Shown piece by piece: positions 8,089 to 16,910 of a stretch of 64,000 nt of DNA (positions are counted from its first letter, which is position 1; each line of letters starts with the position of its first letter). Position numbers and translations under genes: made by a program. This DNA is from Terasakiella sp033100395 (lineage in GTDB: Bacteria; Pseudomonadota; Alphaproteobacteria; Rhodospirillales; Terasakiellaceae): assembly GCF_033100395.1 (NCBI RefSeq), contig NZ_JAWLVJ010000009.1, positions 62,001-126,000 of the forward strand, read 5' to 3'. The notes under the pieces were generated by a model. It saw only the letters and a program-made list of their open reading frames with translations, was not told where the DNA came from and searched no databases.

Positions 8089-9771
8089 TCAATCCAAGCG
8101 ATTGATTACAGCGCCAAATTTTGCAAGCGCACGTGATCGTGCCCACGGATTTTTCAGGTTCTGCACCGTTTTTAACCCCAGATCAAGGGCGCGTTGTGCC
8201 TGTTCTTTTTCACCGCTGGCAAAGTGATGATGGGCCAGGTCCCCCAAAATCCAGGCTTTGGAAAACTTGCTTTTAATCGCATTCATGGCAAGTTCGGTTT
8301 CTTCACCCAAATCTCCTTTGGTGACAACAAACCCTTTCTGTCTGGCCGCATTGGCAAGGTTCCACAGGCCGCGTGCTTTCAGGCGGCCATCTTTGATCTT
8401 GTTCAGGACCACATAGGCCTGATCTGCCTGAATGGATTTGCCGGACTGGCTGGCAATTTCAATCAGGGTTTCTGCGATTTTGGACAGGGTATAGTTTTTG
8501 GCAAAGGGCAGTTTGATGGAATTGGCGAGCGTCTGGGCTTCAGCCAAAGCTTCCATGGATTTTTGACGTTCCTGCGCCTGCCAAAGGGATTTGGAAAGAT
8601 CGGCCAGGATCACACTGCGATAGCGCGGCGCTGAAATACGTTCCAATGTTGAGCGCGCAGCCTGAAAACGTCCATCTTTTAAAAAGGCGCGTACAGAAGA
8701 CATCAAAACCGGGATGCGGGTTTCGTCATCGGGCAGTTCATCCAAGGCCTTTAACGCCCATTCCGGATAACCCACATTGGCCATGGCGCTGGCGGCTTGT
8801 CGCAACAAGGTGACCTTTGATCCGTTGGTGGCAGATTTCCGTGCCTGATCAGAGATTTCATCCAGAAGCTTAAGTGCGCGATCCTTATCCCCAAAAGACA
8901 GAATCTCAGCTGCCTGAATTTGCAGGGACAGACGATCTTCCAGTTCTTCAATGCTTTGTGTGCCTGCAAGAATGCGGTTGATCACTTCGATCAATTCCTT
9001 CTTTTGGTCGTCATCGCGGTAAATGCGCGCGATTTCAAGCAGAACGGACAGGCGGCGCTGGGCAACCGGGATCAGGCTTAGCCCGGATAAAGCTTCACTG
9101 ATCTTGCGTTCTTTGGCGTGTGTTTTGGCGATGTTGGTCAGCGCAGCAATGACAAGGCGGCTGTCTTTGATGCGTGCGGCGGTTTCCATGGCGGCTTCTT
9201 CCATGCCGGAACTGACTTGCGCAGATAGAATTTCGCCCAACGCCCAGTCGCGTAAATCATCTTCAAAGACCGCGCGGGAACTTTCCACCGCTTCATGAAG
9301 TAAACATCGTGATGACGGGGCGGCAAAACATTGGCTGGCATCACGGGTGGGATCGGCCACTTCGGTTTCTTTCTGTTCCAGCAGCTTGCGGGTGCGCGGA
9401 TCAGACAGAAGCGCCAGACGGGCTTTTTCCTGACGTTCCTTGCGCACAACATCCAACCGTTTGATCAAGGCTCTGACGCGACCAATATTTTCCATATGGG
9501 CCAGCAACTCGCTGGTGATCTTGCCAGTTTCTTTTAAATCATGGGTGCGTTGATAGGCTTTGATGGCCTTTTCCAGTTCCGGCGTGCGGATGCCATCTTT
9601 CTTGCCTTTATAAAGCCCCTGTTGACTAAGCAGTTCCTGCGCCTGTTCCACCGGGTTTTGCAGCTTGAACAGCTCCGGTTTCGCGCTTGGTTTGTCAAGC
9701 CCGGACGGTTTGGCAGCCAGTGCATTTGTGCCAATGCTGCAGCAAAGAAGGATCAGGATCAGAAGTTTCAT
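8089..9771 (-). CDS. Secreted protein: peptidoglycan-binding domain plus TPR-like helical repeats
   Basis: This is a 560-residue exported protein. A signal peptide (MKLLILILLCCSIGTNALAA) precedes a PG_binding_1-like domain at about residues 40-92 (AQELLSQQGLYKGKKDGIRT, then KAIKAYQRTHDLKETGKI). The rest is a long series of alpha-helical repeats of 30-40 residues with Ala/Leu periodicity, resembling TPR or HEAT solenoids. No catalytic motif is visible, so I suggest a periplasmic scaffold that docks on the cell wall. The start at 9771 is the only ATG compatible with the signal peptide. The lipoprotein gene follows. Confidence 0.75.
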   Translation of the reverse strand: MKLLILILLCCSIGTNALAAKPSGLDKPSAKPELFKLQNPVEQAQELLSQQGLYKGKKDGIRTPELEKAIKAYQRTHDLKETGKITSELLAHMENIGRVRALIKRLDVVRKERQEKARLALLSDPRTRKLLEQKETEVADPTRDASQCFAAPSSRCLLHEAVESSRAVFEDDLRDWALGEILSAQVSSGMEEAAMETAARIKDSRLVIAALTNIAKTHAKERKISEALSGLSLIPVAQRRLSVLLEIARIYRDDDQKKELIEVINRILAGTQSIEELEDRLSLQIQAAEILSFGDKDRALKLLDEISDQARKSATNGSKVTLLRQAASAMANVGYPEWALKALDELPDDETRIPVLMSSVRAFLKDGRFQAARSTLERISAPRYRSVILADLSKSLWQAQERQKSMEALAEAQTLANSIKLPFAKNYTLSKIAETLIEIASQSGKSIQADQAYVVLNKIKDGRLKARGLWNLANAARQKGFVVTKGDLGEETELAMNAIKSKFSKAWILGDLAHHHFASGEKEQAQRALDLGLKTVQNLKNPWARSRALAKFGAVINRLD

Positions 9772-9828
9772 AAAAAAAAGTCTAACATGTTGCTTTACTC
9801 TTTGTCTTTGATTTCTATATTGGGATTC

Positions 9829-10770
9829 ATGACAAAAGATTTAACCATATTGTTGGCGGGCCCCCGTGGCTTTTGTGCTGGCGTTGACCGTGCGATTCAT
9901 ATTGTGGAACGCGCGCTGGAGAAATTTGGCAAACCCGTTTATGTGCGCCATGAAATCGTTCACAACAAATTCGTCGTCGATAGTCTGCGCGATAAAGGCG
10001 CGATCTTTGTGGATGAACTGGACGAAGTGCCCGACAATGTCCCGGTTATTTTTTCCGCCCACGGGGTGCCGAAATCGGTACCCGCCGAAGCCGATCGTCG
10101 TGAATTAACCTATGTGGATGCCACCTGTCCACTGGTCAGTAAAGTACACCGCGCCGCAGAACGTCATTTTGATCGCGATCATCCGGTTGTCCTGATCGGT
10201 CATGAAGGCCACCCGGAAGTCATCGGTACCATGGGGCAATTGCCTGAAGATGCAGTGACATTGGTTGAAAATGTCGATCAGGCCAAAACGGTTGAACTGC
10301 CAACGGACATTCCATTGGGGCTGGTGACACAAACTACCTTGTCTGTGGATGATACCCAGGGCGTGATCACGGTTTTGAAAGAACGGTATCCAAATCTGGA
10401 ATTGCCAAAGAAAGAAGATATCTGTTACGCCACCACCAACCGCCAGACAGCCGTTAAGCTGATTGCAGAAAAAGCTGACATGGTGATGGTGCTGGGCGCG
10501 CCGAATTCTTCCAATTCTAAACGACTGGTGGAAGTTGCGCGTCTGAATGGCTGTCCGAAATCCATGCTGGTGCAGCGCGCTCATGAAATCAATTTTGATG
10601 AATTGAACGATGTGGACACATTGGGCATCACCGCCGGGGCCTCTGCCCCTGAAGTTTTGGTGGAAGAAGTTGTGGCAGCATGCCGTGAACGCTATAACGT
10701 GACAGTGCGTTTTGAAACCTTCACCGAAGAAGATGTCATCTTCAAGCTGCCTGCAAGTCTGAGTGCGTAA
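9829..10770 (+). CDS. ispH: 4-hydroxy-3-methylbut-2-enyl diphosphate reductase
   Basis: IspH is the last enzyme of the MEP pathway and makes IPP and DMAPP from HMBPP with a [4Fe-4S] cluster. The three cluster cysteines are at about residues 16 (GPRGFCAGVDRA), 100 (VDATCPLVSKVH) and 199 (EDICYATTNRQ); HEGHPE and the SSNSKRL motif of the phosphate site are also present. The 313-residue length is normal with the ATG at 9829; a further ATG at 9787 would add a hydrophobic 14-residue leader not seen in the family. ispH-thrB-rnhA is a recurrent alphaproteobacterial operon. Confidence 0.97.
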   Translation: MTKDLTILLAGPRGFCAGVDRAIHIVERALEKFGKPVYVRHEIVHNKFVVDSLRDKGAIFVDELDEVPDNVPVIFSAHGVPKSVPAEADRRELTYVDATCPLVSKVHRAAERHFDRDHPVVLIGHEGHPEVIGTMGQLPEDAVTLVENVDQAKTVELPTDIPLGLVTQTTLSVDDTQGVITVLKERYPNLELPKKEDICYATTNRQTAVKLIAEKADMVMVLGAPNSSNSKRLVEVARLNGCPKSMLVQRAHEINFDELNDVDTLGITAGASAPEVLVEEVVAACRERYNVTVRFETFTEEDVIFKLPASLSA

Positions 10771-10776
10771 AGAGTT

Positions 10777-11739
10777 ATGGCTGTTTATACTGAAGTCAGT
10801 GACGTTGAACTGACCCAATTTGTGGATCGTTTTTCCATCGGTACCCTAATGTCTTACAAAGGTATCGCCGAAGGGGTGGAAAATTCCAACTATATCATTC
10901 AGACCGATCAGGGACCGTTCATCCTGACGCTCTATGAAAAACGGGTGAATGAAGATGATCTGCCGTTCTTTCTTGATCTGCTGGAACATCTGAGTGCGCG
11001 TGGCATCACATGTCCGACCCCATTGAAGGATGAACAGGGGCAGGCCTTGGGCACACTTGCGGGCCGACCCGCCGCGATCTTTACCTTCCTTGCAGGGATG
11101 TGGCCGCGCAAGATCAAGCCGGTTCATTGTGCAGAATTGGGTCGCGCCTTGGCTGAATTGCATGTGGCGGGGCGTGACTTTCCGACCAAACGCGCCAATG
11201 ATCTGTCTGTCATGGATTGGCGTCCGCTTTTGCAGCAATGTCTGGAACATGCCGATAATGTACAGGTGGGTTTGGGCGATAAACTGTTGGCAGAACTGGA
11301 TTATCTGGAACCACGCTGGCCTATCGGTCTGCCCAAGGGGATCATCCATGCCGATGCCTTCCCCGATAATGTGTTTTTCCGGGGTGAAGAATGCAGCGGT
11401 CTGATCGATTTTTATTTCGCCTGCCATGATATCTTTGCGTATGACCTGGCCATCTGCATGAATGCCTGGTGTTTTGAAAAAGACGGGGACTTTAATGTCA
11501 CCAAGGCAAAGTTGCTGCTGTCCCATTATCGAAAGGTACGCGATTTTAGCGCGGAAGAGGTGGAAGCCCTGCCCCTGATCGCACGCGGAGCTGCACTGCG
11601 TTTTTTGCTGACGCGGCTTTATGACTGGGTCAACACGCCAAAGGATGCGCTGGTGAAACCGAAAGATCCGATGGAATACTATAAAATCTTGAAATTCCAC
11701 CAGGCGGTTCGTTCGGCTGGCGCTTATGGGCTGAAATAA
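10777..11739 (+). CDS. thrB: Homoserine kinase (aminoglycoside-phosphotransferase fold)
   Basis: This enzyme phosphorylates L-homoserine with ATP in threonine synthesis. It is the APH-type kinase (ThrB2), not the GHMP type: MAVYTEVSDVELTQF at the N-terminus, the nucleotide-binding stretch GIAEGVENSNYII, and the catalytic loop GIIHADAFPDNVFF with a downstream LIDFYFACHD that carries the metal-binding Asp. Length is 320 residues. It starts six bases after ispH and its TAA overlaps the rnhA ATG, so the three are translationally coupled. Confidence 0.94.
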   Translation: MAVYTEVSDVELTQFVDRFSIGTLMSYKGIAEGVENSNYIIQTDQGPFILTLYEKRVNEDDLPFFLDLLEHLSARGITCPTPLKDEQGQALGTLAGRPAAIFTFLAGMWPRKIKPVHCAELGRALAELHVAGRDFPTKRANDLSVMDWRPLLQQCLEHADNVQVGLGDKLLAELDYLEPRWPIGLPKGIIHADAFPDNVFFRGEECSGLIDFYFACHDIFAYDLAICMNAWCFEKDGDFNVTKAKLLLSHYRKVRDFSAEEVEALPLIARGAALRFLLTRLYDWVNTPKDALVKPKDPMEYYKILKFHQAVRSAGAYGLK

Positions 11740-12197
11740 TGAGCAGTGAAAATATCGTTGAAATGTACACTGATGGGGCCTGCAGCGGAAACCCCGGGCC
11801 CGGTGGCTGGGGTGTTCTGATGCGCTGGAATGGGGTGGAACGTGAATTCTGTGGTGGCGAAGAAGTCACCACTAATAACCGTATGGAGCTTTCAGCCGCC
11901 ATTCAGGGACTGTTAAAACTGAAACGTCCGGTCAAGGTCGCGATCTATACTGATAGTACGTACGTTAAAGACGGCATCACCAAATGGATTTTTAACTGGA
12001 AGAAAAACGGCTGGAAAACGGCTGCGAAAAAACCAGTTAAAAATGCGGACCTCTGGCAGCAGTTAGACGAAGCGATCGCTATCCATGAGGTGGAATGGAA
12101 CTGGGTCAAAGGTCATGCGGGCCATGAAGAAAATGAACGCGCAGATGCTTTGGCGCGCGAAGGCGTGGAAAAGATCAAAAATTCTTTGGTTTTGTGA
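11739..12197 (+). CDS. rnhA: Ribonuclease HI
   Basis: RNase HI degrades the RNA strand of RNA-DNA hybrids. All four acidic catalytic residues are in place: Asp12 (YTDGACSGNPGPGGWG), Glu50 (NNRMELSAAI), Asp72 (YTDSTYVKDGI) and Asp136 (ENERADALAR), with the flexible-loop His in KGHAGHEEN. The 152-residue length is typical. The start overlaps the last base of thrB. It ends one base before the convergent receiver gene, with no space for a terminator. Confidence 0.97.
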   Translation: MSSENIVEMYTDGACSGNPGPGGWGVLMRWNGVEREFCGGEEVTTNNRMELSAAIQGLLKLKRPVKVAIYTDSTYVKDGITKWIFNWKKNGWKTAAKKPVKNADLWQQLDEAIAIHEVEWNWVKGHAGHEENERADALAREGVEKIKNSLVL

Positions 12198-12566
12198 TTA
12201 ATCAATAATATTGCGTTGGATGGCATCCAGCAAAATCTGGCAGCTGACGGGTTTGCTTAGAAACTCATTCATGCCTGCTTCCATGGCTTCATCGCGCACA
12301 CTGTCCAGCACATTGGCCGTGACGGCGATGATGGGGATGGCGCGTTTGGTGCTGGAAAGGGCACGGATCTGGCGGGTGGCTTCGATGCCATCCATTTCCG
12401 GCATGTGCAAATCCATCAGCACACAGAGGTAATCTTCTTCTTCCACAGCATGAAGGGCATCTCGGCCATTTTCGACCTGATGTAAATCATATCCGCCGGA
12501 AACCACCATGGCTTCGATGATTTTGCGGTTGATGATATTGTCTTCGGCAAGGAGGATAGGCAACAA
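12198..12566 (-). CDS. Stand-alone response-regulator receiver protein
   Basis: This single CheY-like receiver domain has 122 residues and no output domain. The acidic pocket is AEDN near residue 8, the phospho-acceptor is Asp52 (CVLMDLHMPEMDG), and the conserved Thr and Lys are in AVTAN and LSKPV. The sequence is of the type found at the end of hybrid kinases, so it may be a phosphorelay intermediate. The start is a TTG at 12566, preceded by GGAAAG at six bases; no ATG lies upstream in frame. No histidine kinase is adjacent; the hybrid kinases at 48.7 and 56.6 kb are the only ones in the window. Confidence 0.85.
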   Translation of the reverse strand: MLPILLAEDNIINRKIIEAMVVSGGYDLHQVENGRDALHAVEEEDYLCVLMDLHMPEMDGIEATRQIRALSSTKRAIPIIAVTANVLDSVRDEAMEAGMNEFLSKPVSCQILLDAIQRNIID

Positions 12567-12660
12567 TTAATTCTTTCCAATGTAATGATGATCTAAAAAG
12601 CCTATCGCGAAACGTGATAAAATGCACGGTATGATTTAACGGTTACCCATAGTTGAATGT

Positions 12661-12690
12661 GAAAAAGGCTCCGGTGAGGAAGCCTTTTTC
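12661..12690. terminator. Bidirectional rho-independent terminator
   Basis: A perfect 10-bp stem (GAAAAAGGCT with AGCCTTTTTC) surrounds a 10-base loop. The stem supplies a run of T on either strand, so it can end the leftward dsbD transcript. The remaining bases of the 12567-12776 gap show nothing else convincing. Confidence 0.75.
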
Positions 12691-12776
12691 TGCGGCAAGG
12701 TCCTGTTTTTCTAGTCCGTTGCCTTTTTTTCAATATTGTAACCACCAAGTATATATGTGGGTGCGAATTTGAATGT

Positions 12777-14873
12777 TCAACCCCTGGCTTTGGAAATTGC
12801 GTCCAAAACGTCCTCTTCATTCAGTAATTCGGGCAAAACGATTCCCTCTGGTGCGCCGGGGCCATAGACCGCATTGAACGGAATGGCGAATTTTTTGAAG
12901 CTTGCAAGATAGTTTGCAATTTCATCATCAGGGTTGGTCCAGTCTGCTTTCATGGCGGTAACCTTATCGGATTTGAGGACGTCATAAGGTTCACCCTGAT
13001 GCAGGACCAGCTTTTTATTGACCTGACAGGTGATGCACCAGTCCGCCGTCACATCCACAAAGACGATTTGACCGTTCTCCACTAATGTACTGATTTGGGT
13101 GGTGTCGAACTTGGTCCAGAGCTTTTCGGCTTCTGCATCCGCGATCTGATCTTTCTGTGCAAAGACAGGAACCGTGAAAGCCGCAGCAAAAAGGACAAGC
13201 ACGATAGGCGTGGTCAGGGCTTTCAGCTGCCGCTTCAAGGCCAGGGCGATGATCATAACGACCAGCACGCCTGCTACGCCAATCGCAGCGTTCACTCCAA
13301 TTTGTGCCATCAGGACGGTGAGAAGCCAAATTGCCGTCGCAATCAGGGCAAGGGCCAGTATTTTGCGCAAGGTTACCATCCAGTTGCCCGGTTTGGGCAG
13401 GCGGGTGGCAAAACCGGGGAAGAGTGCGATCAGAATGTATGGCAGTGCAAGCCCGACGCCCAAGGCAGTAAAGACCATCAGGATTTCAGCTGATCCTTGG
13501 GACAGCGCAAAACCTACGGCGGTGCCGAGGAATGGGGCGGAACAGGGGGTCGCCAGGATAGTGGCAAAGGCCCCGGTCAGGAAATGTCCACCCAGCCCTT
13601 TGGATTCAGAGCGTGCCCCCAAACTGGACATCCAGCCCGGGAGGTTGATCTCAAAGAAGCCCCACATGTTGCAGGCAAACAGAATAACGATCAGGGCAAG
13701 CGCGATCAGGAACAAGGGCTGCTGGAACTGAATACCCCAGCCAATGGTCGCCCCGGTGGTTTTCATGGCGATTAAGGCCCCAGCCAGAACGAGGAAGGAA
13801 AAGAGAATGCCAGCGGCTGATGCAAGGAAGCTTAAACGCACGGTCATCGGGTTCGCCCCGCCATGGCTGACAAGCCCCAGAACTTTTAAGGAGAGAACAG
13901 GTAATACACAGGGCATCAGGTTCAGGATCAAACCGCCAAGGACGGCGAGACCAAGGATGGTGGCAAGCGGCAGGTCAGGGGCAGCATTTTCACCGATGAT
14001 GCGAAAACCTTTCAGGGCGGGCAGGGGACCGTCCTGTGTGGTGACTTTGGTTTTCAGTTCCACCGCGCGCATGCCATCCATGAAAGTCAGGGTGAAATCC
14101 TGATCCGTCACCGGGCCTTCCATGAAGTGCAGACCATCCAGCGGTACATCAATCAGCGCAGATTTCTTATCTTCTGACAGGGCAAGGGTGGGTTTGAAAA
14201 AGGCTAATTCAATCGGGCCTTCCATCAGCGCGTCCGGATTGGACAGTTCCCAGTCGGTTGCGACGTTCAGGCGCAAGGTGCCGTTTTTCTTGTCATCTTT
14301 GATGTAGAGGGTTGGCGCAGACAAGGTGATGGTTTCACCAATATCGCTGCGCGGGACCTGACTGTTATATTTATTGATCAGTTGCGCATTGTCACTGGCA
14401 TCCGCCGGACCCGCAGGCAGGGCCATGGCAAGATCAACTTCGACGGGGATACAGATATCATCACAGGTCAGAAAGCGCACATGGGCATCTAGATCCAAGG
14501 GCAGGCTAGGGTCCGTTACGTTCACGCGTACCGGATAGACCACTTCATCCTTATAACCCAAGGTCGCTAGCCCCAAGACCTCAAACCGTTCCGGACGCGG
14601 CCAATGCATCTGGGCATCCATCAGGTTGGCACTGTTTTTCCAGTCCACTTCAGGGGGGTATCCGGCATCACCGGGGCTGCGCCAATAGACTTTCCATCCT
14701 TTTTCCATCTTGAAATGCAGGCCAAGCAACAGGTCATTGCCGCTGCCCAGGTTTGTGGCACTGGAAATCAATCGGACCTGTGTTTTATCAATGCCTTGCC
14801 AATCACTTGATTGGGCAAGGGCCGTTCCTGCCCAGATCAGGGCCATGGAAAGAAGGATCAAAAAACGTTTCAT
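12777..14873 (-). CDS. DsbD/ScsB-type thiol:disulfide interchange protein
   Basis: This 698-residue protein carries electrons from cytoplasmic thioredoxin across the inner membrane to periplasmic partners. A signal peptide (MKRFLILLSMALIWAGTALAQ) is followed by a large periplasmic domain with a Cys pair (FLTCDDICIPVEV). About eight membrane segments hold the two membrane cysteines (NLMPCVLPVLSLK and TPCSAPFLGT), and a C-terminal periplasmic thioredoxin domain has DWCITC. The extended N-terminal domain resembles ScsB more than classical DsbD. A terminator at 12661 lies downstream. A likely client in this window is the periplasmic MsrA at 52.8 kb. Confidence 0.9.
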   Translation of the reverse strand: MKRFLILLSMALIWAGTALAQSSDWQGIDKTQVRLISSATNLGSGNDLLLGLHFKMEKGWKVYWRSPGDAGYPPEVDWKNSANLMDAQMHWPRPERFEVLGLATLGYKDEVVYPVRVNVTDPSLPLDLDAHVRFLTCDDICIPVEVDLAMALPAGPADASDNAQLINKYNSQVPRSDIGETITLSAPTLYIKDDKKNGTLRLNVATDWELSNPDALMEGPIELAFFKPTLALSEDKKSALIDVPLDGLHFMEGPVTDQDFTLTFMDGMRAVELKTKVTTQDGPLPALKGFRIIGENAAPDLPLATILGLAVLGGLILNLMPCVLPVLSLKVLGLVSHGGANPMTVRLSFLASAAGILFSFLVLAGALIAMKTTGATIGWGIQFQQPLFLIALALIVILFACNMWGFFEINLPGWMSSLGARSESKGLGGHFLTGAFATILATPCSAPFLGTAVGFALSQGSAEILMVFTALGVGLALPYILIALFPGFATRLPKPGNWMVTLRKILALALIATAIWLLTVLMAQIGVNAAIGVAGVLVVMIIALALKRQLKALTTPIVLVLFAAAFTVPVFAQKDQIADAEAEKLWTKFDTTQISTLVENGQIVFVDVTADWCITCQVNKKLVLHQGEPYDVLKSDKVTAMKADWTNPDDEIANYLASFKKFAIPFNAVYGPGAPEGIVLPELLNEEDVLDAISKARG

Positions 14874-14954
14874 AATCAGCGTAAATAGTCTTAAAATATG
14901 TCAGAATTACGGACAGGACTTGCACTTCGTCCCAATGAAGCATATGTGATAGAT

Positions 14955-15530
14955 ATGAATGAAAACAATACCATATGCACAGATTTGACAGGGCAATTGC
15001 TGGTTGCAATGCCGAACATGTCTGATCCCCGTTTTGCAAAGACGGTGATTTACATCTGTTCCCACTCTGAAGAAGGGGCGATGGGGCTGGTGGTGAACCG
15101 CCTTGTGCAGTCTTTGACTTTCCCGGATTTGCTTAATCAACTGGATATCGAAACCTTTGGCATGGAAGATCAAATCCGCGTGCATCTGGGCGGTCCGGTG
15201 GATGAAGAACGCGGCTTTGTTTTGCATAGTCCGGACTATATGAAAGACAGCACGGTTGTGGTCGGCAGTAAATATGCCCTGACGGCAACGGTGGATATCT
15301 TGCGTGATATGGCAAGTGGACTGGGTCCGAACCAGAGCATGCTCGCCCTTGGTTATGCCGGGTGGGGGCCGGGGCAGCTGGATCAGGAAATCCTTGAAAA
15401 TGGATGGCTGAACGTGCCGCCCAATGACGAGATCGTCTATGATGACGTGCTGGAAACCAAGTGGGAACGCGCTCTTGGTCAGCTGGGTATTGATCCGCGT
15501 TTGTTGTTAGACGAAGCAGGTCACGCTTAA
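14955..15530 (+). CDS. YqgE/AlgH family protein (UPF0301)
   Basis: The protein matches the family from GQLLVAMPNMSDPRFAKTVI onwards, with GAMGLVVN, the LGGPVDEERGFVLH motif and LGYAGWGPGQLDQEI. The family is cytoplasmic; AlgH affects alginate regulation in Pseudomonas, but no biochemical function is settled. I chose the ATG at 14955 because it gives the usual short N-terminus; the ATG at 14898 in the same frame adds 19 residues and would leave only 24 bases between the divergent dsbD and this gene. A TTGCAC/TATGTG pair with 17-base spacing lies just before 14955, so a leaderless transcript is conceivable. Confidence 0.85.
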   Translation: MNENNTICTDLTGQLLVAMPNMSDPRFAKTVIYICSHSEEGAMGLVVNRLVQSLTFPDLLNQLDIETFGMEDQIRVHLGGPVDEERGFVLHSPDYMKDSTVVVGSKYALTATVDILRDMASGLGPNQSMLALGYAGWGPGQLDQEILENGWLNVPPNDEIVYDDVLETKWERALGQLGIDPRLLLDEAGHA

Positions 15531-15532
15531 AC

Positions 15533-16051
15533 TTATTCTTTCCAATATTCTTCCGCAGCAATGGCATCGGCAACGCGCACGGTGCCTTTGATGCGTTTGT
15601 CGCTGAGATGCTGCATCATCCAGGCATCGGCATGTTTGGCCGGGATCGTGTGCGGGGCCGGATAGCCAATCGCGCCAGCATCATTCAAGAAACCTGCGCG
15701 GGGGTAATAATCGGGCGGGCCGAGCACGAAAACCACATCCACACCCCAGCTTTTTAAAATCTTCAGCCCTTCTTTCATCAGACGCTGGCCCGTCCCCTTG
15801 TAATGAACCTCCGGCACGACGGCAAGCGGGGCAAGAAGGTAAGCAGACAGGTTATCAACATAAGCCTTGGTGAAGAGAATGTGACCGATGGGCGTATCTT
15901 CATTATCACAAGCAATGAGGGAGAGGACGGGCTGTGCTGTCTTATCGTCTAGCAGATTTGCCACCAGTTCGGCTTCGTCTTCTTCGTTAAAGGCGCGGCG
16001 CTGGATATCAAGGATATCTTTCAGATCGTCTGGGGTTGTGGGGCGGATCAA
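15533..16051 (-). CDS. GNAT-family N-acetyltransferase
   Basis: This 172-residue acetyltransferase begins MIRPTTPDDLKDILDIQRRAF, as YhbS-like GNATs do. The acetyl-CoA loop is VVPEVHYKGTGQRLMKEGL, and a YYPRAGFLNDAGAIGY motif follows as in the YhbS subgroup. The substrate is unknown. The start is a TTG at 16051, overlapping the stop of the solute-binding protein gene (TTGA), with AGAAAGAGAT upstream; the MxIRP start is the family norm. It is convergent with yqgE, two bases apart. Confidence 0.85.
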   Translation of the reverse strand: MIRPTTPDDLKDILDIQRRAFNEEDEAELVANLLDDKTAQPVLSLIACDNEDTPIGHILFTKAYVDNLSAYLLAPLAVVPEVHYKGTGQRLMKEGLKILKSWGVDVVFVLGPPDYYPRAGFLNDAGAIGYPAPHTIPAKHADAWMMQHLSDKRIKGTVRVADAIAAEEYWKE

Positions 16052-16791
16052 TTTTCTATCTCTTTCTGTGAGGCCAAATGCTGATCAAAATAATCCAGAA
16101 AATCTTGATCCAGTCGAGACTTTTTAGAAATCATTAGCGAAAATTTCGGGCTTCTAGCCGACGGACGGGGCAGAACGGTGAGAGCTTTTTCCAAATCCAG
16201 CTCTTTGATGTATTTGCGCAATACAGGTTCAGCATGAATGATGGATTGAACCCGCCCGGCGCGTAACAGCAGCAGGCATTCCTTGATGGTCGGGGCGGTA
16301 TAAACCTGGACGGGTTTGTCTTTGTAAAAATAATCTGCCCAGCCGTTTCCTAACACGTCGCAGAAAAGCTGGTCTTTATATTGGCTCAGATCATCTGCAT
16401 CTTTGAAGGATTTTACTTTGAGATCAAAACTGCGTACCACCGGGACGAAGGGCAGGATGAATACCTTGGCTTCTGAGGCGCTACTGTATTGCAGGCGTTT
16501 AGGAGTGACGGTGGTGACAAAAGCATCCACACTGCCGCGTTCCACCAGTTTCTGTGCGCGCCCCCAGGGTGATGGAATGTGGGTGACCTTCATGCCCATT
16601 TGCTGAGCGAGGATTTCGTCCATTCGATCTGGTAACAGGCCTTTGATCTCCCCGCCTTCTTCATAGGAAATTGGCGCCCACTGATTGGCGTAAACGACAG
16701 AGATCTCCGTTCCGCCATAGGGTTGGTCAGCCTGTGCGGGATTTACAAAGCCGAGGAAAAACAACGTCAGGGTGGAGACAATATATTTCAT
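16048..16791 (-). CDS. Periplasmic solute-binding protein, family 3 (SBP_bac_3)
   Basis: This 247-residue protein has a signal peptide (MKYIVSTLTLFFLGFVNPAQA) and the two-lobed amino-acid-binding fold: YANQWAPISYEEGGEIKGLLPD near the N-terminus, WGRAQKLVERGSVDAFV in lobe 1, and SIIHAEPVLRKYI in the hinge return. No permease or ATPase is next to it, so it may be a stand-alone sensor or receptor rather than part of an ABC importer. It is translationally coupled to the GNAT gene. Another solitary member of the family is at 41.5 kb. Confidence 0.82.
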   Translation of the reverse strand: MKYIVSTLTLFFLGFVNPAQADQPYGGTEISVVYANQWAPISYEEGGEIKGLLPDRMDEILAQQMGMKVTHIPSPWGRAQKLVERGSVDAFVTTVTPKRLQYSSASEAKVFILPFVPVVRSFDLKVKSFKDADDLSQYKDQLFCDVLGNGWADYFYKDKPVQVYTAPTIKECLLLLRAGRVQSIIHAEPVLRKYIKELDLEKALTVLPRPSARSPKFSLMISKKSRLDQDFLDYFDQHLASQKEIEN

Positions 16792-16910
16792 CCTTCTGTT
16801 TTACTGTATTCCGACGTAATGCGAAAGGGGTATGGATTTACTTTTTTGTTTCGTTTCCGCGCGAATCTTCCTATGTATCTGCGACGAATAAATGAAGTTT
16901 GGAAAAAAAG

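Noticed and set aside
9541..9828. A long N-terminal extension of IspH back to 9541
   Set aside because: It overlaps the divergent secreted-protein gene, and IspH similarity begins at the ATG at 9829.
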